The notes: generated by a model from the letters alone, not told the origin. A DNA stretch of 64,000 nt from Paenarthrobacter nitroguajacolicus (GCF_029952445.1 NZ_JAQPPK010000024.1:1-64000); one strand, 5' to 3'; positions 53,156 through 61,592 are shown, counted from the stretch's first letter. Numbers and translations: made by a program.

Positions 53156-53206
53156 ACCGCAGCCGCCCTCGCCCCGCACCCTTGAACCCGCGTCCGAGGA
53201 GGACCG

Positions 53207-54073
53207 ATGCACTACTTTGACACCCACACCCACGCCATCTCGCCCGACACCGACAAGTTCCCGGTCAAGCCCCTCGGCGGAACCCGCTCGGAATGGTCCC
53301 AGACCCGGCACGTCGACGTCGACGGACTGGTCCGAAGCCTCGATGAAGCCGGGATTGAGCGAGCAGCCCTGGTACATGCCTCCACCGTTTACGGTTTCGA
53401 CAACAGCTACGCCGCAGCTGCCTTGGCCCAATACCCGGACCGCCTGGTCGGTGTCGGAGCGGTCGATTTCCTGGCCGACACAGCCGTAGCGGACCTGGAA
53501 CACCTGATTCAGGAGCAGGGCTTCAGCGGAGTCCGGATCAGAGTGTCCGACGGAACGACCAAAGTCCCGACGCCCGGTTCAGGAGTGTCCGACGAACGCA
53601 TGGACGCCGTCTGGGACTACGTCGCAGCCAACAGCATTCCGGTGTGCATCCAGATGCATTCCAAGGACGCACCCAAGCTCGTCCAGGTCCTTCAGAGCCG
53701 CCCCGCCATGACGGTGCTGCTGGACCACGCCGGGCGCCCCAACGCAGCCGGCGGCTTCCCCTACCCGAAGCTGGAGGAACTCGCACAGCTGGCCGGTTTC
53801 GCTGGTGTCCACGTGAAAATCACGCCTCCCGCCATCAAACGCCTGGAGGAGGAACCGGACGCGAACGTCACCGAGGTCCTCGGCCGGCTCATCGAAACCT
53901 TCGGCGCCGAGCGCATCATGTGGGGTTCGAACTTCCCCGCATCCGCCGGGACCTTGCGGCAACTCCGCGACAAGATCGAAGGACTCCTGCCAGAGCTCGA
54001 CGACACCCAAAAGGCTGCGATCCGCGGCGGGAACGCAGCCCGCATCTATAGCGCGGCAGTGGTCGCGCACTAG
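53207..54073 (+). CDS. Amidohydrolase-2 family hydrolase, LigI-like, paralog of 44846
   Basis: 288 aa, ATG after CGAGGAGGA. HYFDTHTHAISPDTDKFPVK is the metal-binding start; AALVHASTVYGFDNSYAAAA, MTVLLDHAGRPNAAGGFPYP and IMWGSNFPASAGTLRQL follow. As in the paralog at 44846 the usual catalytic Asp is Asn. The pair amidohydrolase plus Pht5-like protein occurs twice in the island in the same combination, which points to a duplicated two-step module. Confidence 0.82.
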   Translation: MHYFDTHTHAISPDTDKFPVKPLGGTRSEWSQTRHVDVDGLVRSLDEAGIERAALVHASTVYGFDNSYAAAALAQYPDRLVGVGAVDFLADTAVADLEHLIQEQGFSGVRIRVSDGTTKVPTPGSGVSDERMDAVWDYVAANSIPVCIQMHSKDAPKLVQVLQSRPAMTVLLDHAGRPNAAGGFPYPKLEELAQLAGFAGVHVKITPPAIKRLEEEPDANVTEVLGRLIETFGAERIMWGSNFPASAGTLRQLRDKIEGLLPELDDTQKAAIRGGNAARIYSAAVVAH

Positions 54074-54123
54074 CCATCCTGCGCCGTCAAAGCCGCCGGC
54101 GCAGAATTAACCCAGGAGGACCA

Positions 54124-55233
54124 ATGAAGAACACCTCAAGCAACGAAGCCCGCGTATTAGGTATCCGACGCCGGCACAGCCTCAGGCTGCTGGCAGTCCT
54201 CGCAGCCGTGACCGTCAGCGCCTCAGCGTGCGGCGGCGCCGGGGATGCCACATCCACACTCCCCGCATCCATGGACGAGCTGGTCAAGCAGGCCCAGAGC
54301 GAAGCCGAAGTCGCGTGGTCGGCGCCCAAGCCGCTGGAGCAGATGCAGCCCGCGATTGACCTCTTCGAGAAGAAGTATCCCGGGATTAAGGTTAAGTACA
54401 CCAACACCAAAGCCCCGGACCAGGTCAGCCAGCTCAAGATGGAACAGGCAGCCCGGAAAGTCTCGGTTGACGTCGCCGCAGCCGGCGAGCTGACGGTGCC
54501 ACCGTCACTGGACTTGGCCGACACTGTCGATTGGGCCGCCTACGGCATCGATAAGGACAACGTCTTCTTCGAGGACAAGGCCGTCTACATCTGGGCCGCA
54601 CCGAAGGTCTGGGCCTACAACAAGACGATGGTCTCCCCGGCAGATGTCCCCAGCACCTGGGACGACCTCCTCAAGCCCCGCTGGAAGGACGGACAGATCG
54701 GCGCCGAATCCCGGGCCTCGTTCATGACCGTCTGGAACCTTGATCCAGCCCTCGGCCAGGACAAGGCCCTCACCTGGGCCAAGGATTTCACAGCTCAGAA
54801 GCCCCACTTCACGCCCAACACCACCCAGTCCGAAGGCCTTATCGAAAGCGGCCAGGTCGCCATTGGAACCAGCCTCATCAACCTCGTCCTGCAGGCCCAG
54901 AAGTCCGGCGCGCCGGTGGACATCGCACCGCTCTCACCGACCAACACCAACGAGACTTTCATCTACATGCCCAAGGGAGCGCCCCACCCAGCAGCCGCCG
55001 TCCTGCTCACCTCCTTCCTTTCCTCGGACGAAGCGCAGGCAGCACTGGCCACCACCTATAACTCGCGAATCCCACAGGAAACAGACTGCTCCAACCCGGA
55101 CCAGAGCCCCGTGGTGAAGGCACTGTGCGCCGCGAACATCACCTGGCATTCCACCGGCACGATCGAGCACTACGACGATCTTGCCGAATTCTTCCCCAAG
55201 GCCCAGAAAGCCTTGGGAACGGATCTTGGGTAG
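54124..55233 (+). CDS. Fe/polyamine-type ABC substrate-binding lipoprotein
   Basis: 369 aa, ATG after CAGGAGGA. A basic start and helix (LRLLAVLAAVTVSASA-C) end in a lipobox. SBP_bac_8/FbpA features are MQPAIDLFEKKYPGIKVKYT, VWAYNKTMVSPADVPSTWDD and HPAAAVLLTSFLSSDEAQ. This family binds ferric iron, thiamine, phosphonates or dicarboxylate-type compounds. Inside a catabolic island the last is more likely than iron. The permease and ATPase genes follow directly. Confidence 0.88.
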   Translation: MKNTSSNEARVLGIRRRHSLRLLAVLAAVTVSASACGGAGDATSTLPASMDELVKQAQSEAEVAWSAPKPLEQMQPAIDLFEKKYPGIKVKYTNTKAPDQVSQLKMEQAARKVSVDVAAAGELTVPPSLDLADTVDWAAYGIDKDNVFFEDKAVYIWAAPKVWAYNKTMVSPADVPSTWDDLLKPRWKDGQIGAESRASFMTVWNLDPALGQDKALTWAKDFTAQKPHFTPNTTQSEGLIESGQVAIGTSLINLVLQAQKSGAPVDIAPLSPTNTNETFIYMPKGAPHPAAAVLLTSFLSSDEAQAALATTYNSRIPQETDCSNPDQSPVVKALCAANITWHSTGTIEHYDDLAEFFPKAQKALGTDLG

Positions 55234-55242
55234 GCGATTGTT

Positions 55243-57015
55243 ATGACCATGAACGCAACGAAGCCGCCGGTCATCAGCGACGCACCGCCCCCGCCGGAGC
55301 GCCCGCGCCGGGCCAGGCAGTCCCGCCGGGGACTGGGTAGCACCGCCCTGAACGTGGCAATGATCCTGCTGGTCAGCTACCTGATTGTCGTGCCGCTTGT
55401 AGTGCTCTTCTACAGCAGCTTCAAGGCCTCCACCACCAAGCTGCCCTTTGACGTCAAGGGATTCTCCTTCGACAACTACATCCACGTCTTCCAGTCCAGC
55501 CGACTTGGTGAGGTCACCCTCAACACGGCCATCTACGTCGCCGGGTCCCTGCTCGTGGCCCTGGTGCTGAGTGTTTCCCTGGCGTACCTCTTCGAACGCA
55601 CCGACATCCCCGGCCGCAGGTTCCTCGCCCCCATGGCCCTGGCGCCCATGGCCGTTCCCGTCGTCGTGATGGCAATCGCCTGGGCCCTCGTAGCGAACCC
55701 CGCCAACGGGCCCCTCGCCATCTTCGTCAGGCAAACCCTGGGGCTCTCCATCGATATCTACTCCCTGCCCGGAATGATCGTGGTCATGGGGATCTTCGGG
55801 GTACCGAGCATGTACCTGATGATCGCCCCCGCGTTCGCCAGGCTGAACCCCGAGCTCGAAGAAGCCGCTGCAACTGTCGGCGCGCCCCTGATGCGCCGGC
55901 TCCGTCTCATTGTGTTCCCCTTGATCGGTCCGGCTGTCTCGGCAGCATCGATGCTGTTTGTGGTGGTGGTCCTCGAAGGCTTCTCCATCCCGGCGCTGCT
56001 CGGTTTGCCGGACCAGATCTTCGTGTTCAGCAGCCTGATCCAGCATTCCCTGGAACCGCCGACAGGCTCGCCCAACTATGGCCAGGCCACCACTTACGGT
56101 GTGCTCATCCTCGTGCTGTCCTTCGCGATGCTGCTGATCTACCGACGCCGGATCAAGGACACCCACCGGTTCAAGGTAGTTGTCGGCAAGGCCTACCGGC
56201 AGAACCGCACCCCCTTGGGCAAGTGGCGGATCCCGATCTTCATCATCGTGTCCCTGTACATGCTCATCGGCATCGTCCTGCCCATCCTGGCACTGCTGTG
56301 GACCAGCCTCTCACCGTTCTCCCGCCCCATTACCTGGGAGGGATTGGGCGATCTGTCATTCATGCAGTTCACCAAGATCCTGACCGATCCGGGAATGGGC
56401 GAAGTCATGCTCAACACCGCGATCGTGGTGCTGGTGACGGCAACGGTCACCACGGCGATGTCGGTCTGGATCGCCGTCGCCGCCCACCGCAAATCCTTCC
56501 GTGGGAGCGCGGTGCTGTTCGAATCGACCTACCTCGTTTTCGGCATCCCCAGCGTCGTGCTCGGCGCAGCCGTGTTATTCCTCTATCTGTTCGTGCCCAT
56601 CCCCATCTACGGCACGGTCTGGATCATCATCGTCGCGCTCGTGACCCGCTTCCTGCCCCGCGGCTCCCGCCTGGTGCAGACTGCGCTGCTGCAACTCGAT
56701 GAAGGGCTGATCGAAGCCGCGCGGGTCACCGGTGCGTCGACGTTCACGGTCACCATGAAAATCCTGCTCCCGCTGCTCCGCCAAGCGCTGTGGAAGTGCT
56801 GGCTCTGGGTCTTCGCCCACGCCTTGGGTGAACTGCCCATCGCCCTGCTGCTGACAAGCGCAGACAACCGCACGCTCGTTGTGGAGGTCTGGGACACCTT
56901 CACCTCAAGCGTCAACTACCCCCAGGCAAGTGCCTTGGCGGTCATCATCCTGGTCATTTCCATGGTCGCGGTCCTGTTGGTGAACCGACGCGGGGCCTCC
57001 GAGAAGGAAGCATAA
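55243..57015 (+). CDS. Fe/polyamine-type ABC permease (two fused permease domains, FbpB-like)
   Basis: 590 aa with about 12 membrane helices in two homologous halves. Each half carries an EAA loop: ELEEAAATVGAPLMRRLRLI and EGLIEAARVTGASTFTVTMK. The basic N-terminal tail (ERPRRARQSRRG) is cytosolic. Fused FbpB/AfuB-type permeases act as a single channel with the flanking binding protein and ATPase. It starts 10 bp after the binding protein gene. Confidence 0.9.
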   Translation: MTMNATKPPVISDAPPPPERPRRARQSRRGLGSTALNVAMILLVSYLIVVPLVVLFYSSFKASTTKLPFDVKGFSFDNYIHVFQSSRLGEVTLNTAIYVAGSLLVALVLSVSLAYLFERTDIPGRRFLAPMALAPMAVPVVVMAIAWALVANPANGPLAIFVRQTLGLSIDIYSLPGMIVVMGIFGVPSMYLMIAPAFARLNPELEEAAATVGAPLMRRLRLIVFPLIGPAVSAASMLFVVVVLEGFSIPALLGLPDQIFVFSSLIQHSLEPPTGSPNYGQATTYGVLILVLSFAMLLIYRRRIKDTHRFKVVVGKAYRQNRTPLGKWRIPIFIIVSLYMLIGIVLPILALLWTSLSPFSRPITWEGLGDLSFMQFTKILTDPGMGEVMLNTAIVVLVTATVTTAMSVWIAVAAHRKSFRGSAVLFESTYLVFGIPSVVLGAAVLFLYLFVPIPIYGTVWIIIVALVTRFLPRGSRLVQTALLQLDEGLIEAARVTGASTFTVTMKILLPLLRQALWKCWLWVFAHALGELPIALLLTSADNRTLVVEVWDTFTSSVNYPQASALAVIILVISMVAVLLVNRRGASEKEA

Positions 57016-57020
57016 GCAAC

Positions 57021-58160
57021 ATGTCACAGAGCACAACCCACAGCTCGATCACCATCAACGAGCTGCGCAAAAGCTACAGCAAACCCAAGCATGGCGAGCA
57101 AGCCTACGCCGTCGACGGCATCTCCTTCGAGGTCCCCAAGGGCCAGTTCGTCACGCTCCTAGGCCCCAGCGGCTGCGGTAAGACGACCACCCTGCGGTGC
57201 ATCGCCGGACTGGAACAACCCGATGAAGGCCAGATCATCATGGCCGGACAGACGGTCTTCGACGGTGCCAACAAGACCCAGATACGGCCCGAGGACCGGC
57301 CCATCGCCATGGTGCCGCAGTCCTACGGCATCTGGCCCCACATGACCGTGCTCGATAACGCTGCCTTCCCGCTGCGGCACGGACGCCACCGCAAAGGCCA
57401 GCAAAACATCAAACAACGCACCCTGGACATGCTCGACCAGGTAGGACTCGCACCCTATGCTGACCGTTGGTCAACCCAGCTCAGTGGCGGCCAGCAGCAA
57501 CGGCTGGCTTTGGCTCGGGCGCTCCTCTCCGAACCCGAGGTGCTGCTGTTGGACGAACCGTTGTCCAACCTGGATGCCAAGCTCCGGGCCAAGCTCCGGC
57601 TGGAACTGCGCGCCTTTCAGGAGCAGTTCGGGGTGACCTCCGTGTACGTCACCCACGACCAGGCAGAAGCCCTGGCCCTGTCCGACCTGGTCGTCGTCAT
57701 GAACCAAGGCCGCATCGAACAGATCGACCGGCCCGAACGGCTCTATCAGCAACCAAAGTCAGCGTTCGTCGCGGACTTCATCGGCAGCGCCAACCTCATC
57801 CCCGTCCACCAAACCAGCACGGTCAGCGACGGACTCGTTGCCCAAACCGACATCGGCACGTTCCTCTGCGCCGGCGAAGGCCAGGCAACCGGAGCAAGTG
57901 GGCAGGGCGGAAACGTTTGCATTCGTCCGGAGAACGTCGAGGTCTCCGCCACGACGGTTTCCCGGCACAACGGCGCACAGCACAACGAGATGCAGGGACG
58001 GGTGATCGGTGCGGAATTCCTCGGCGACCGCCTCGAACTGGTCATTGACGTCGAAGGAACCAAACTGACAGCCTCGACGCCGGCCGTCCTGGCCGTCCGC
58101 CCCGGCGACGACGTCTCGATACGTGTCAGCCCCGTGAACGCCCGCTACCTGGCGTCCTGA
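57021..58160 (+). CDS. Fe/polyamine-type ABC transporter ATPase (FbpC/PotA-like)
   Basis: 379 aa. Walker A GPSGCGKTTTLR, signature LSGGQQQRLA, Walker B VLLLDEPLSNLD and H-loop YVTHDQAEAL are complete. The C-terminal TOBE domain (VCIRPENVEV and VIGAEFLGDRLELVIDVEG) fits PotA/FbpC. It completes the island's importer. Confidence 0.92.
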   Translation: MSQSTTHSSITINELRKSYSKPKHGEQAYAVDGISFEVPKGQFVTLLGPSGCGKTTTLRCIAGLEQPDEGQIIMAGQTVFDGANKTQIRPEDRPIAMVPQSYGIWPHMTVLDNAAFPLRHGRHRKGQQNIKQRTLDMLDQVGLAPYADRWSTQLSGGQQQRLALARALLSEPEVLLLDEPLSNLDAKLRAKLRLELRAFQEQFGVTSVYVTHDQAEALALSDLVVVMNQGRIEQIDRPERLYQQPKSAFVADFIGSANLIPVHQTSTVSDGLVAQTDIGTFLCAGEGQATGASGQGGNVCIRPENVEVSATTVSRHNGAQHNEMQGRVIGAEFLGDRLELVIDVEGTKLTASTPAVLAVRPGDDVSIRVSPVNARYLAS

Positions 58161-58225
58161 CCAGCCGCCGTCGGGCCCTAAATACTACCCCGTAGCGCCG
58201 CGCCCATCGGCGACCACCATTGGAT

Positions 58226-58269
58226 GCATGGACCCGGGGTCTGCCAAAGAGCAGTCCTCGGGTCCATGC
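58226..58269. promoter_or_regulatory. 11-bp perfect inverted repeat upstream of the MarR gene
   Basis: GCATGGACCCG (58226-58236) and CGGGTCCATGC (58259-58269) pair perfectly over 11 bp; the 22-base loop contains a second short stem CTGC/GCAG. No T tract follows, so it is more likely a MarR operator or a leader hairpin than a terminator of the transporter operon. It argues against translation starting at the ATG inside the left arm (58224). Confidence 0.6.
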
Positions 58270-58289
58270 CGACGTGCCGGGAGATCCTC

Positions 58290-58745
58290 TTGCCAAGTAC
58301 AGAAACCACTAAACCTCTCCAACAAGACACTCACCCGCATGCCTCCGCGCTTCGGCTCACCGTGACCCGGCTGGCCAGGCAGCTGTGGAAACACTCGGGA
58401 ACAGCCCAGACACCTGCCCAGATGTCTGCCCTTGACGTCTTGGGCCGGAAAGGCCCGCTGCGCGTTGGCCACCTTGCCAGCCTTCAGGGGGTCAGCAAAC
58501 CAATGGTGACCAGGATGACCGACAAACTCGAAGACACCGTGCTCGTTGAACGAGTTCACGATGACGCCGACGGAAGAAGCTGCCAGATCCGGCTGACCCC
58601 AAAGGGCGAAGTCCTTCTGGCCGATGCCAGCAGGGGAGCGGACCAATTCCTCTCCTCCCAACTGTGCGCGTTGACCCCACCAGACAAGCTGGCTTTGAAG
58701 CAGGCTCTTCCCGTCCCGATCCGACTGCTGGGGACGAACGCATGA
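58290..58745 (+). CDS. MarR-family regulator of the adjacent exporter
   Basis: 151 aa if started at TTG 58290, which has GGGAGAT upstream; a longer frame from 58224 would run through the inverted repeat. The winged helix reads LRLTVTRLARQLWKHSGTAQ, GPLRVGHLASLQGVSKPMVT and the wing VHDDADGRSCQIRLTPKGEV. MarR proteins typically repress a linked exporter, here the MFS gene directly downstream. The stop lies in the first copy of a 23-bp duplication. Confidence 0.82.
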   Translation: MPSTETTKPLQQDTHPHASALRLTVTRLARQLWKHSGTAQTPAQMSALDVLGRKGPLRVGHLASLQGVSKPMVTRMTDKLEDTVLVERVHDDADGRSCQIRLTPKGEVLLADASRGADQFLSSQLCALTPPDKLALKQALPVPIRLLGTNA

Positions 58746-58769
58746 AACTGCTGGGGACGAACGCATGAA
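58724..58769. repeat. 23-bp tandem duplication at the MarR-MFS junction
   Basis: The same 23 bases (starting ACTGCTGGGGACG and containing GCATGAA) occur at 58724-58746 and 58747-58769. The duplicated unit includes both the MarR stop and the MFS ATG, so an ancestral ATGA overlap became two: the first ATG (58742) opens only an 8-residue peptide, while the second at 58765 starts the exporter. Confidence 0.95.
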
Positions 58770-60045
58770 ACGGTATCTCCGCGCCACCTTTGCCTCCCTC
58801 GGCGGGCGAAACTACCGGCTGTACTTCCTGGGACAAAGCATGTCCCAAATCGGAACCTGGACCCAGAAAATCACCCAGGCCTGGCTCGTGCTGGAACTGA
58901 CAGACTCAGGAACACTCCTGGGCCTCACCCTCGCACTGCAGGCCCTGCCAACATTGTTGCTCAGCCCCTGGGGCGGGCTCTTGGCCGACCGGCTCAACAA
59001 ACGACGCCTGCTCCTGTGTACCCAAGCAGCATCCATAGTCCCCGCGTTCATCCTTGGCTTACTCACCGCCACAGGTTACGTGACGCTATCGCTGGTCTTG
59101 CCCTTGGCCGCGCTCGTTGGCATCATCGAAGCCCTCGACAAACCGGCCCGGCAAACGTTCATCGCCGAAGTCGTTCCCCGGGAGCAGCTCACCAACGCCC
59201 TGACCTTGAACAACATCACCATCAACTCAGGAAAGCTCATCGGTCCAGCCATCGCCGGTACCTTGATCACAGGCATTGGGATGGCCGCCAGCTTCTTCGT
59301 CAATGCAGCGTCCTTCGGAGTCGTGCTGCTGGCCCTCTTCCTGGTCCGCCAGGACCAGCTGAACGCAGCGGTGCCCGTTACCCGTTCCAAAGGGCAGCTG
59401 CGCGAGGGACTGCTTTACGTCATGGCCCAGCCCCGGCTCATCGGACCCCTCTTGTTGCTCACAGTCACCGGGCTCCTGGCCTGGGAATGGACCGTCACAC
59501 TGCCACTGCTCGCCCGGGACGCCTTCCACGGCGACGCCCAAATTGTGAGCGCCCTGTTCATCGCCATGGGCGCAGGCGCCATCATCGGCGTCCTCGCCAT
59601 CGCCGGAATCCTGAAAGCCACCACCCGCCGTCTCATCATCTCAAGCCTCACCTTCGCTCTTTTGCTGTCCGCGATCTCCTTCGCACCCGGCATCGAGACA
59701 GCTCTCGTCCTGCTTTTCCTCCTCGGCGCAGCCGGCGTGGCCTACCGCGTCATCACCACATCCATGGCCCAACTCGAGGCAAACCCAGCCATGCGAGGCC
59801 GCACCATGGCCCTCTTCGTCATCGCAGTCGGCGGAACCTCGCCCGTCAGCGCGCCACTGCTGGGCTGGCTCTGCGAAACCGTCGGTGTGAGAGCAACTCT
59901 CATGATCGGTGGAACCGGATGTGTGTTGATGACGCTGGTTGTTTGGTTCTACCTTCGTCGTCGCGAAAACACTCCGCCTGCTACGGCGCCGGCACGGCCC
60001 AGCACTGTCAGCGATGGCGAAACAGCCCAGCCCACCGGTCGTTGA
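58765..60045 (+). CDS. MFS exporter (DHA3/EntS type)
   Basis: 426 aa with about 12 helices. Signature segments are NYRLYFLGQSMSQIGTWTQK, the loop motif GGLLADRLNKRRLLL, and ALDKPARQTFIAEVVPREQL with NALTLNNITINSGKLIGPAI, all characteristic of DHA3/EntS-type drug or siderophore exporters. The C-terminal tail after 400 is Pro/Ala-rich. The MarR gene upstream probably controls it; the substrate may be a toxic intermediate of the neighbouring island. Confidence 0.87.
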   Translation: MKRYLRATFASLGGRNYRLYFLGQSMSQIGTWTQKITQAWLVLELTDSGTLLGLTLALQALPTLLLSPWGGLLADRLNKRRLLLCTQAASIVPAFILGLLTATGYVTLSLVLPLAALVGIIEALDKPARQTFIAEVVPREQLTNALTLNNITINSGKLIGPAIAGTLITGIGMAASFFVNAASFGVVLLALFLVRQDQLNAAVPVTRSKGQLREGLLYVMAQPRLIGPLLLLTVTGLLAWEWTVTLPLLARDAFHGDAQIVSALFIAMGAGAIIGVLAIAGILKATTRRLIISSLTFALLLSAISFAPGIETALVLLFLLGAAGVAYRVITTSMAQLEANPAMRGRTMALFVIAVGGTSPVSAPLLGWLCETVGVRATLMIGGTGCVLMTLVVWFYLRRRENTPPATAPARPSTVSDGETAQPTGR

Positions 60046-60124
60046 CTGGACCAGAGAAAGATGCGCTACGCGCGGTTGGCAACGGAGAAGGCTGGTGCCG
60101 TATTAGGACCCTGGCTTCACGGCT

Positions 60125-60324
60125 ATGAGTCTTCGTGTCCCGGTAGACCTTGATCGTCGGTTGGAGAAGCTGGCGGCCGAGGAGCACACGTCCAAGTCTG
60201 CCCTGCTGTTGCAGGGGGGCGGAGTTGGCACTGCAACGGCACGCACGCCGACGGGAGATCAGAGAGGGTTTGGATTTCGTGATGAGTCACGACGCTGACC
60301 TGCTGACCCGTCTTGAGGACGCGT
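60125..60324 (+). pseudogene. Frameshifted ribbon-helix-helix antitoxin (Doc partner)
   Basis: ATG 60125 gives MSLRVPVDLDRRLEKLAAEE, HTSKSALLLQ. A run of six Gs (60214-60219) shifts the frame; removing one G continues as GAELALQRHARRREIREGLD, FVMSHDADLLTRLEDA and a TGA at 60322-60324. This is a complete RHH antitoxin apart from the single-base slip. The Doc-like frame begins at the overlapping GTG. A truncated sister copy lies at 41829. Confidence 0.7.
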
Positions 60325-60450
60325 GACCGCGTACCTGGACATAGAGGACGCCCTTCAGGTTGTTGACAGGGTATGGCTCCATATTCGTGACGTTGGTCTG
60401 CTGCTTCGGCTCTGGCCACGTCAGCGACAATCGTCATGGGGCCGAGGCGG
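60323..60450 (+). pseudogene. Doc (Fic-fold) toxin remnant
   Basis: GTG at 60323 reads TAYLDIEDALQVVDRVWLHI RDVGLL in the Doc N-terminal pattern. A one-base loss near 60400 shifts to the frame ASALATSATIVMGAEA, where Doc proteins continue, and the rest, including the HxFx(D/N)GNKR active site, is absent. Doc toxins phosphorylate EF-Tu; this copy is inactive. Confidence 0.55.
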
Positions 60451-60491
60451 CCGGGCAGCACGACTTCCTGTTACTACCAGGACCGCTGCCT

Positions 60492-60689
60492 TTATTGGTC
60501 GGACTTCCTCACATGGAACGACGCGAAAAGTGCAGCGATCACAGGGATCAGTACAGTAATCGTCGCGCCAAGCACGTTCTGGGAATCGCCGAGCAGGTTT
60601 CGGATCCCGAGGCTTGTCAGCCCTATAAGGAGCCCGATGCCGAGCCAGAACAACCGCTGTTTCTGTGAGGACGTGTTTCGGTTGAGCAT
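60492..60689 (-). CDS. Small two-helix membrane protein, hypothetical
   Basis: 65 aa from ATG 60687-60689 (a longer frame to 60785 is possible). MLNRNTSSQKQRLFWLGIGL starts the first helix; after a short linker (GIRNLLGDSQN) a second helix VLGATITVLIPVIAALFASF ends before HVRKSDQ. Both helices and positive ends make a real membrane protein plausible. No ribosome site of note, no family recognised. Confidence 0.4.
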   Translation of the reverse strand: MLNRNTSSQKQRLFWLGIGLLIGLTSLGIRNLLGDSQNVLGATITVLIPVIAALFASFHVRKSDQ

Positions 60690-60944
60690 TTCAGCAGTTT
60701 GTTGCGCAGGAAGCCTTGGGTCGGGGATCCGCGGCAAAGGCGGCCTTACGATGCATGCTCCTGCTAAATGAATTGATGACCGCATTGTTGCCTACTCTCG
60801 GTATTCCTGGTTGATGTAGGCGTGCCGCTACTTCGATGGCGGACCTTGGTAGTCCGCTGTCTGGTAGTGCATGCAAAGTCCCAGCTATGACGGGGAACCG
60901 TTGAAGCTTGGTGCTCAGGAAGCCGACGCTCCGATGTTAACGAC
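60690..60944. other. Non-coding segment before the methionine operon terminator
   Basis: About 255 bp with no credible frame on either strand and no repeat that I can see. Confidence 0.35.
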
Positions 60945-60977
60945 CACGACGGCGGGAGTTATCCTCCCGCCGTCGTG
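60945..60977 (-). terminator. Strong terminator at the end of the mesX-mesD operon
   Basis: 14-bp perfect stem CACGACGGCGGGAG (60945-60958) with CTCCCGCCGTCGTG (60964-60977) and a 5-base loop, 40 bp beyond the flavin reductase stop. A T-rich tail is short on both strands, but stem stability is very high. Confidence 0.75.
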
Positions 60978-61017
60978 AGCCGTTTGGCTTACCGCCTCGC
61001 ATTCGTTGGCGGCGCGC

Positions 61018-61590
61018 TCAGCCTTCAAGTTTGGAATGCTCGCCCAGACGGTGCCATGAACGGTTGTGGTAGACCAGCGCGTCGCCGGGTTCGCCCGCTT
61101 GGACGTCACGCATCACGCGCGACTCCAGAGCGTGAACGGCGATGATTGTGGAGGTCCCCACCTCCATGCGATTGATGACAGCGCACCGCACCCAGGCGCG
61201 GACATCTTCATACACCGCTTCGCCGGTTGCCAGGGGCGACCAGCGGTGTGTCTGGTCAAAGCGGTCGGCGCCGGGGGTCGCGCCAAACTTGGCCAAATCG
61301 ACGTCGTGCGCGTCCAGCAGGTGCACGACGACGGTTTCGGCGCGCGAAAGCACCTCCGACGCAGAGGACAGTGCCGAGACCGAGAAAATCAGCAACGGAG
61401 GTTCCGCGCTCACTGACACCACCGACGATACCGTCAGTGCCACCGGTCCTTCGCCGGCATCCGCCGTGATGACGGCGACGCCTCCCGGGTGGCCACGGAA
61501 CAGTGCTTTGAATTCGTCGGCCGAGAGCGAAGACGGGAAGCTTTGATTCGAAGCCCCGAGCCAAGTGTCTGTGGGGTAGGCGTGAAACAT
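61018..61590 (-). CDS. Flavin reductase-like protein (FMN-binding split barrel)
   Basis: 190 aa from ATG 61588-61590, two bases after the mesD stop. FKALFRGHPGGVAVITADAG, VALTVSSVVSVSAEPPLLIF and RAETVVVHLLDAHDVDLA follow the flavin-reductase/HpaC pattern, as does AWVRCAVINRMEVGTSTIIA. It probably provides reduced flavin. As third gene behind mesX and mesD it may support the oxygen-dependent methionine synthase. Translational coupling is suggested by the tiny gap and a weak ribosome site. Confidence 0.85.
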   Translation of the reverse strand: MFHAYPTDTWLGASNQSFPSSLSADEFKALFRGHPGGVAVITADAGEGPVALTVSSVVSVSAEPPLLIFSVSALSSASEVLSRAETVVVHLLDAHDVDLAKFGATPGADRFDQTHRWSPLATGEAVYEDVRAWVRCAVINRMEVGTSTIIAVHALESRVMRDVQAGEPGDALVYHNRSWHRLGEHSKLEG

Positions 61591-61592
61591 CG

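Larger units (their letters stand above)
60046..60491. other. Segment occupied by toxin-antitoxin remnants
   Basis: About 446 bp with no intact gene. It holds the frameshifted RHH antitoxin and Doc remnant listed separately; the stretch from about 60450 to 60491 shows nothing recognisable. Confidence 0.5.

Noticed and set aside
54934..56166. 410-residue minus-strand frame opposite the ABC permease
   Set aside because: Antisense of hydrophobic codons gives a polar Gln/His-rich sequence with no family resemblance.
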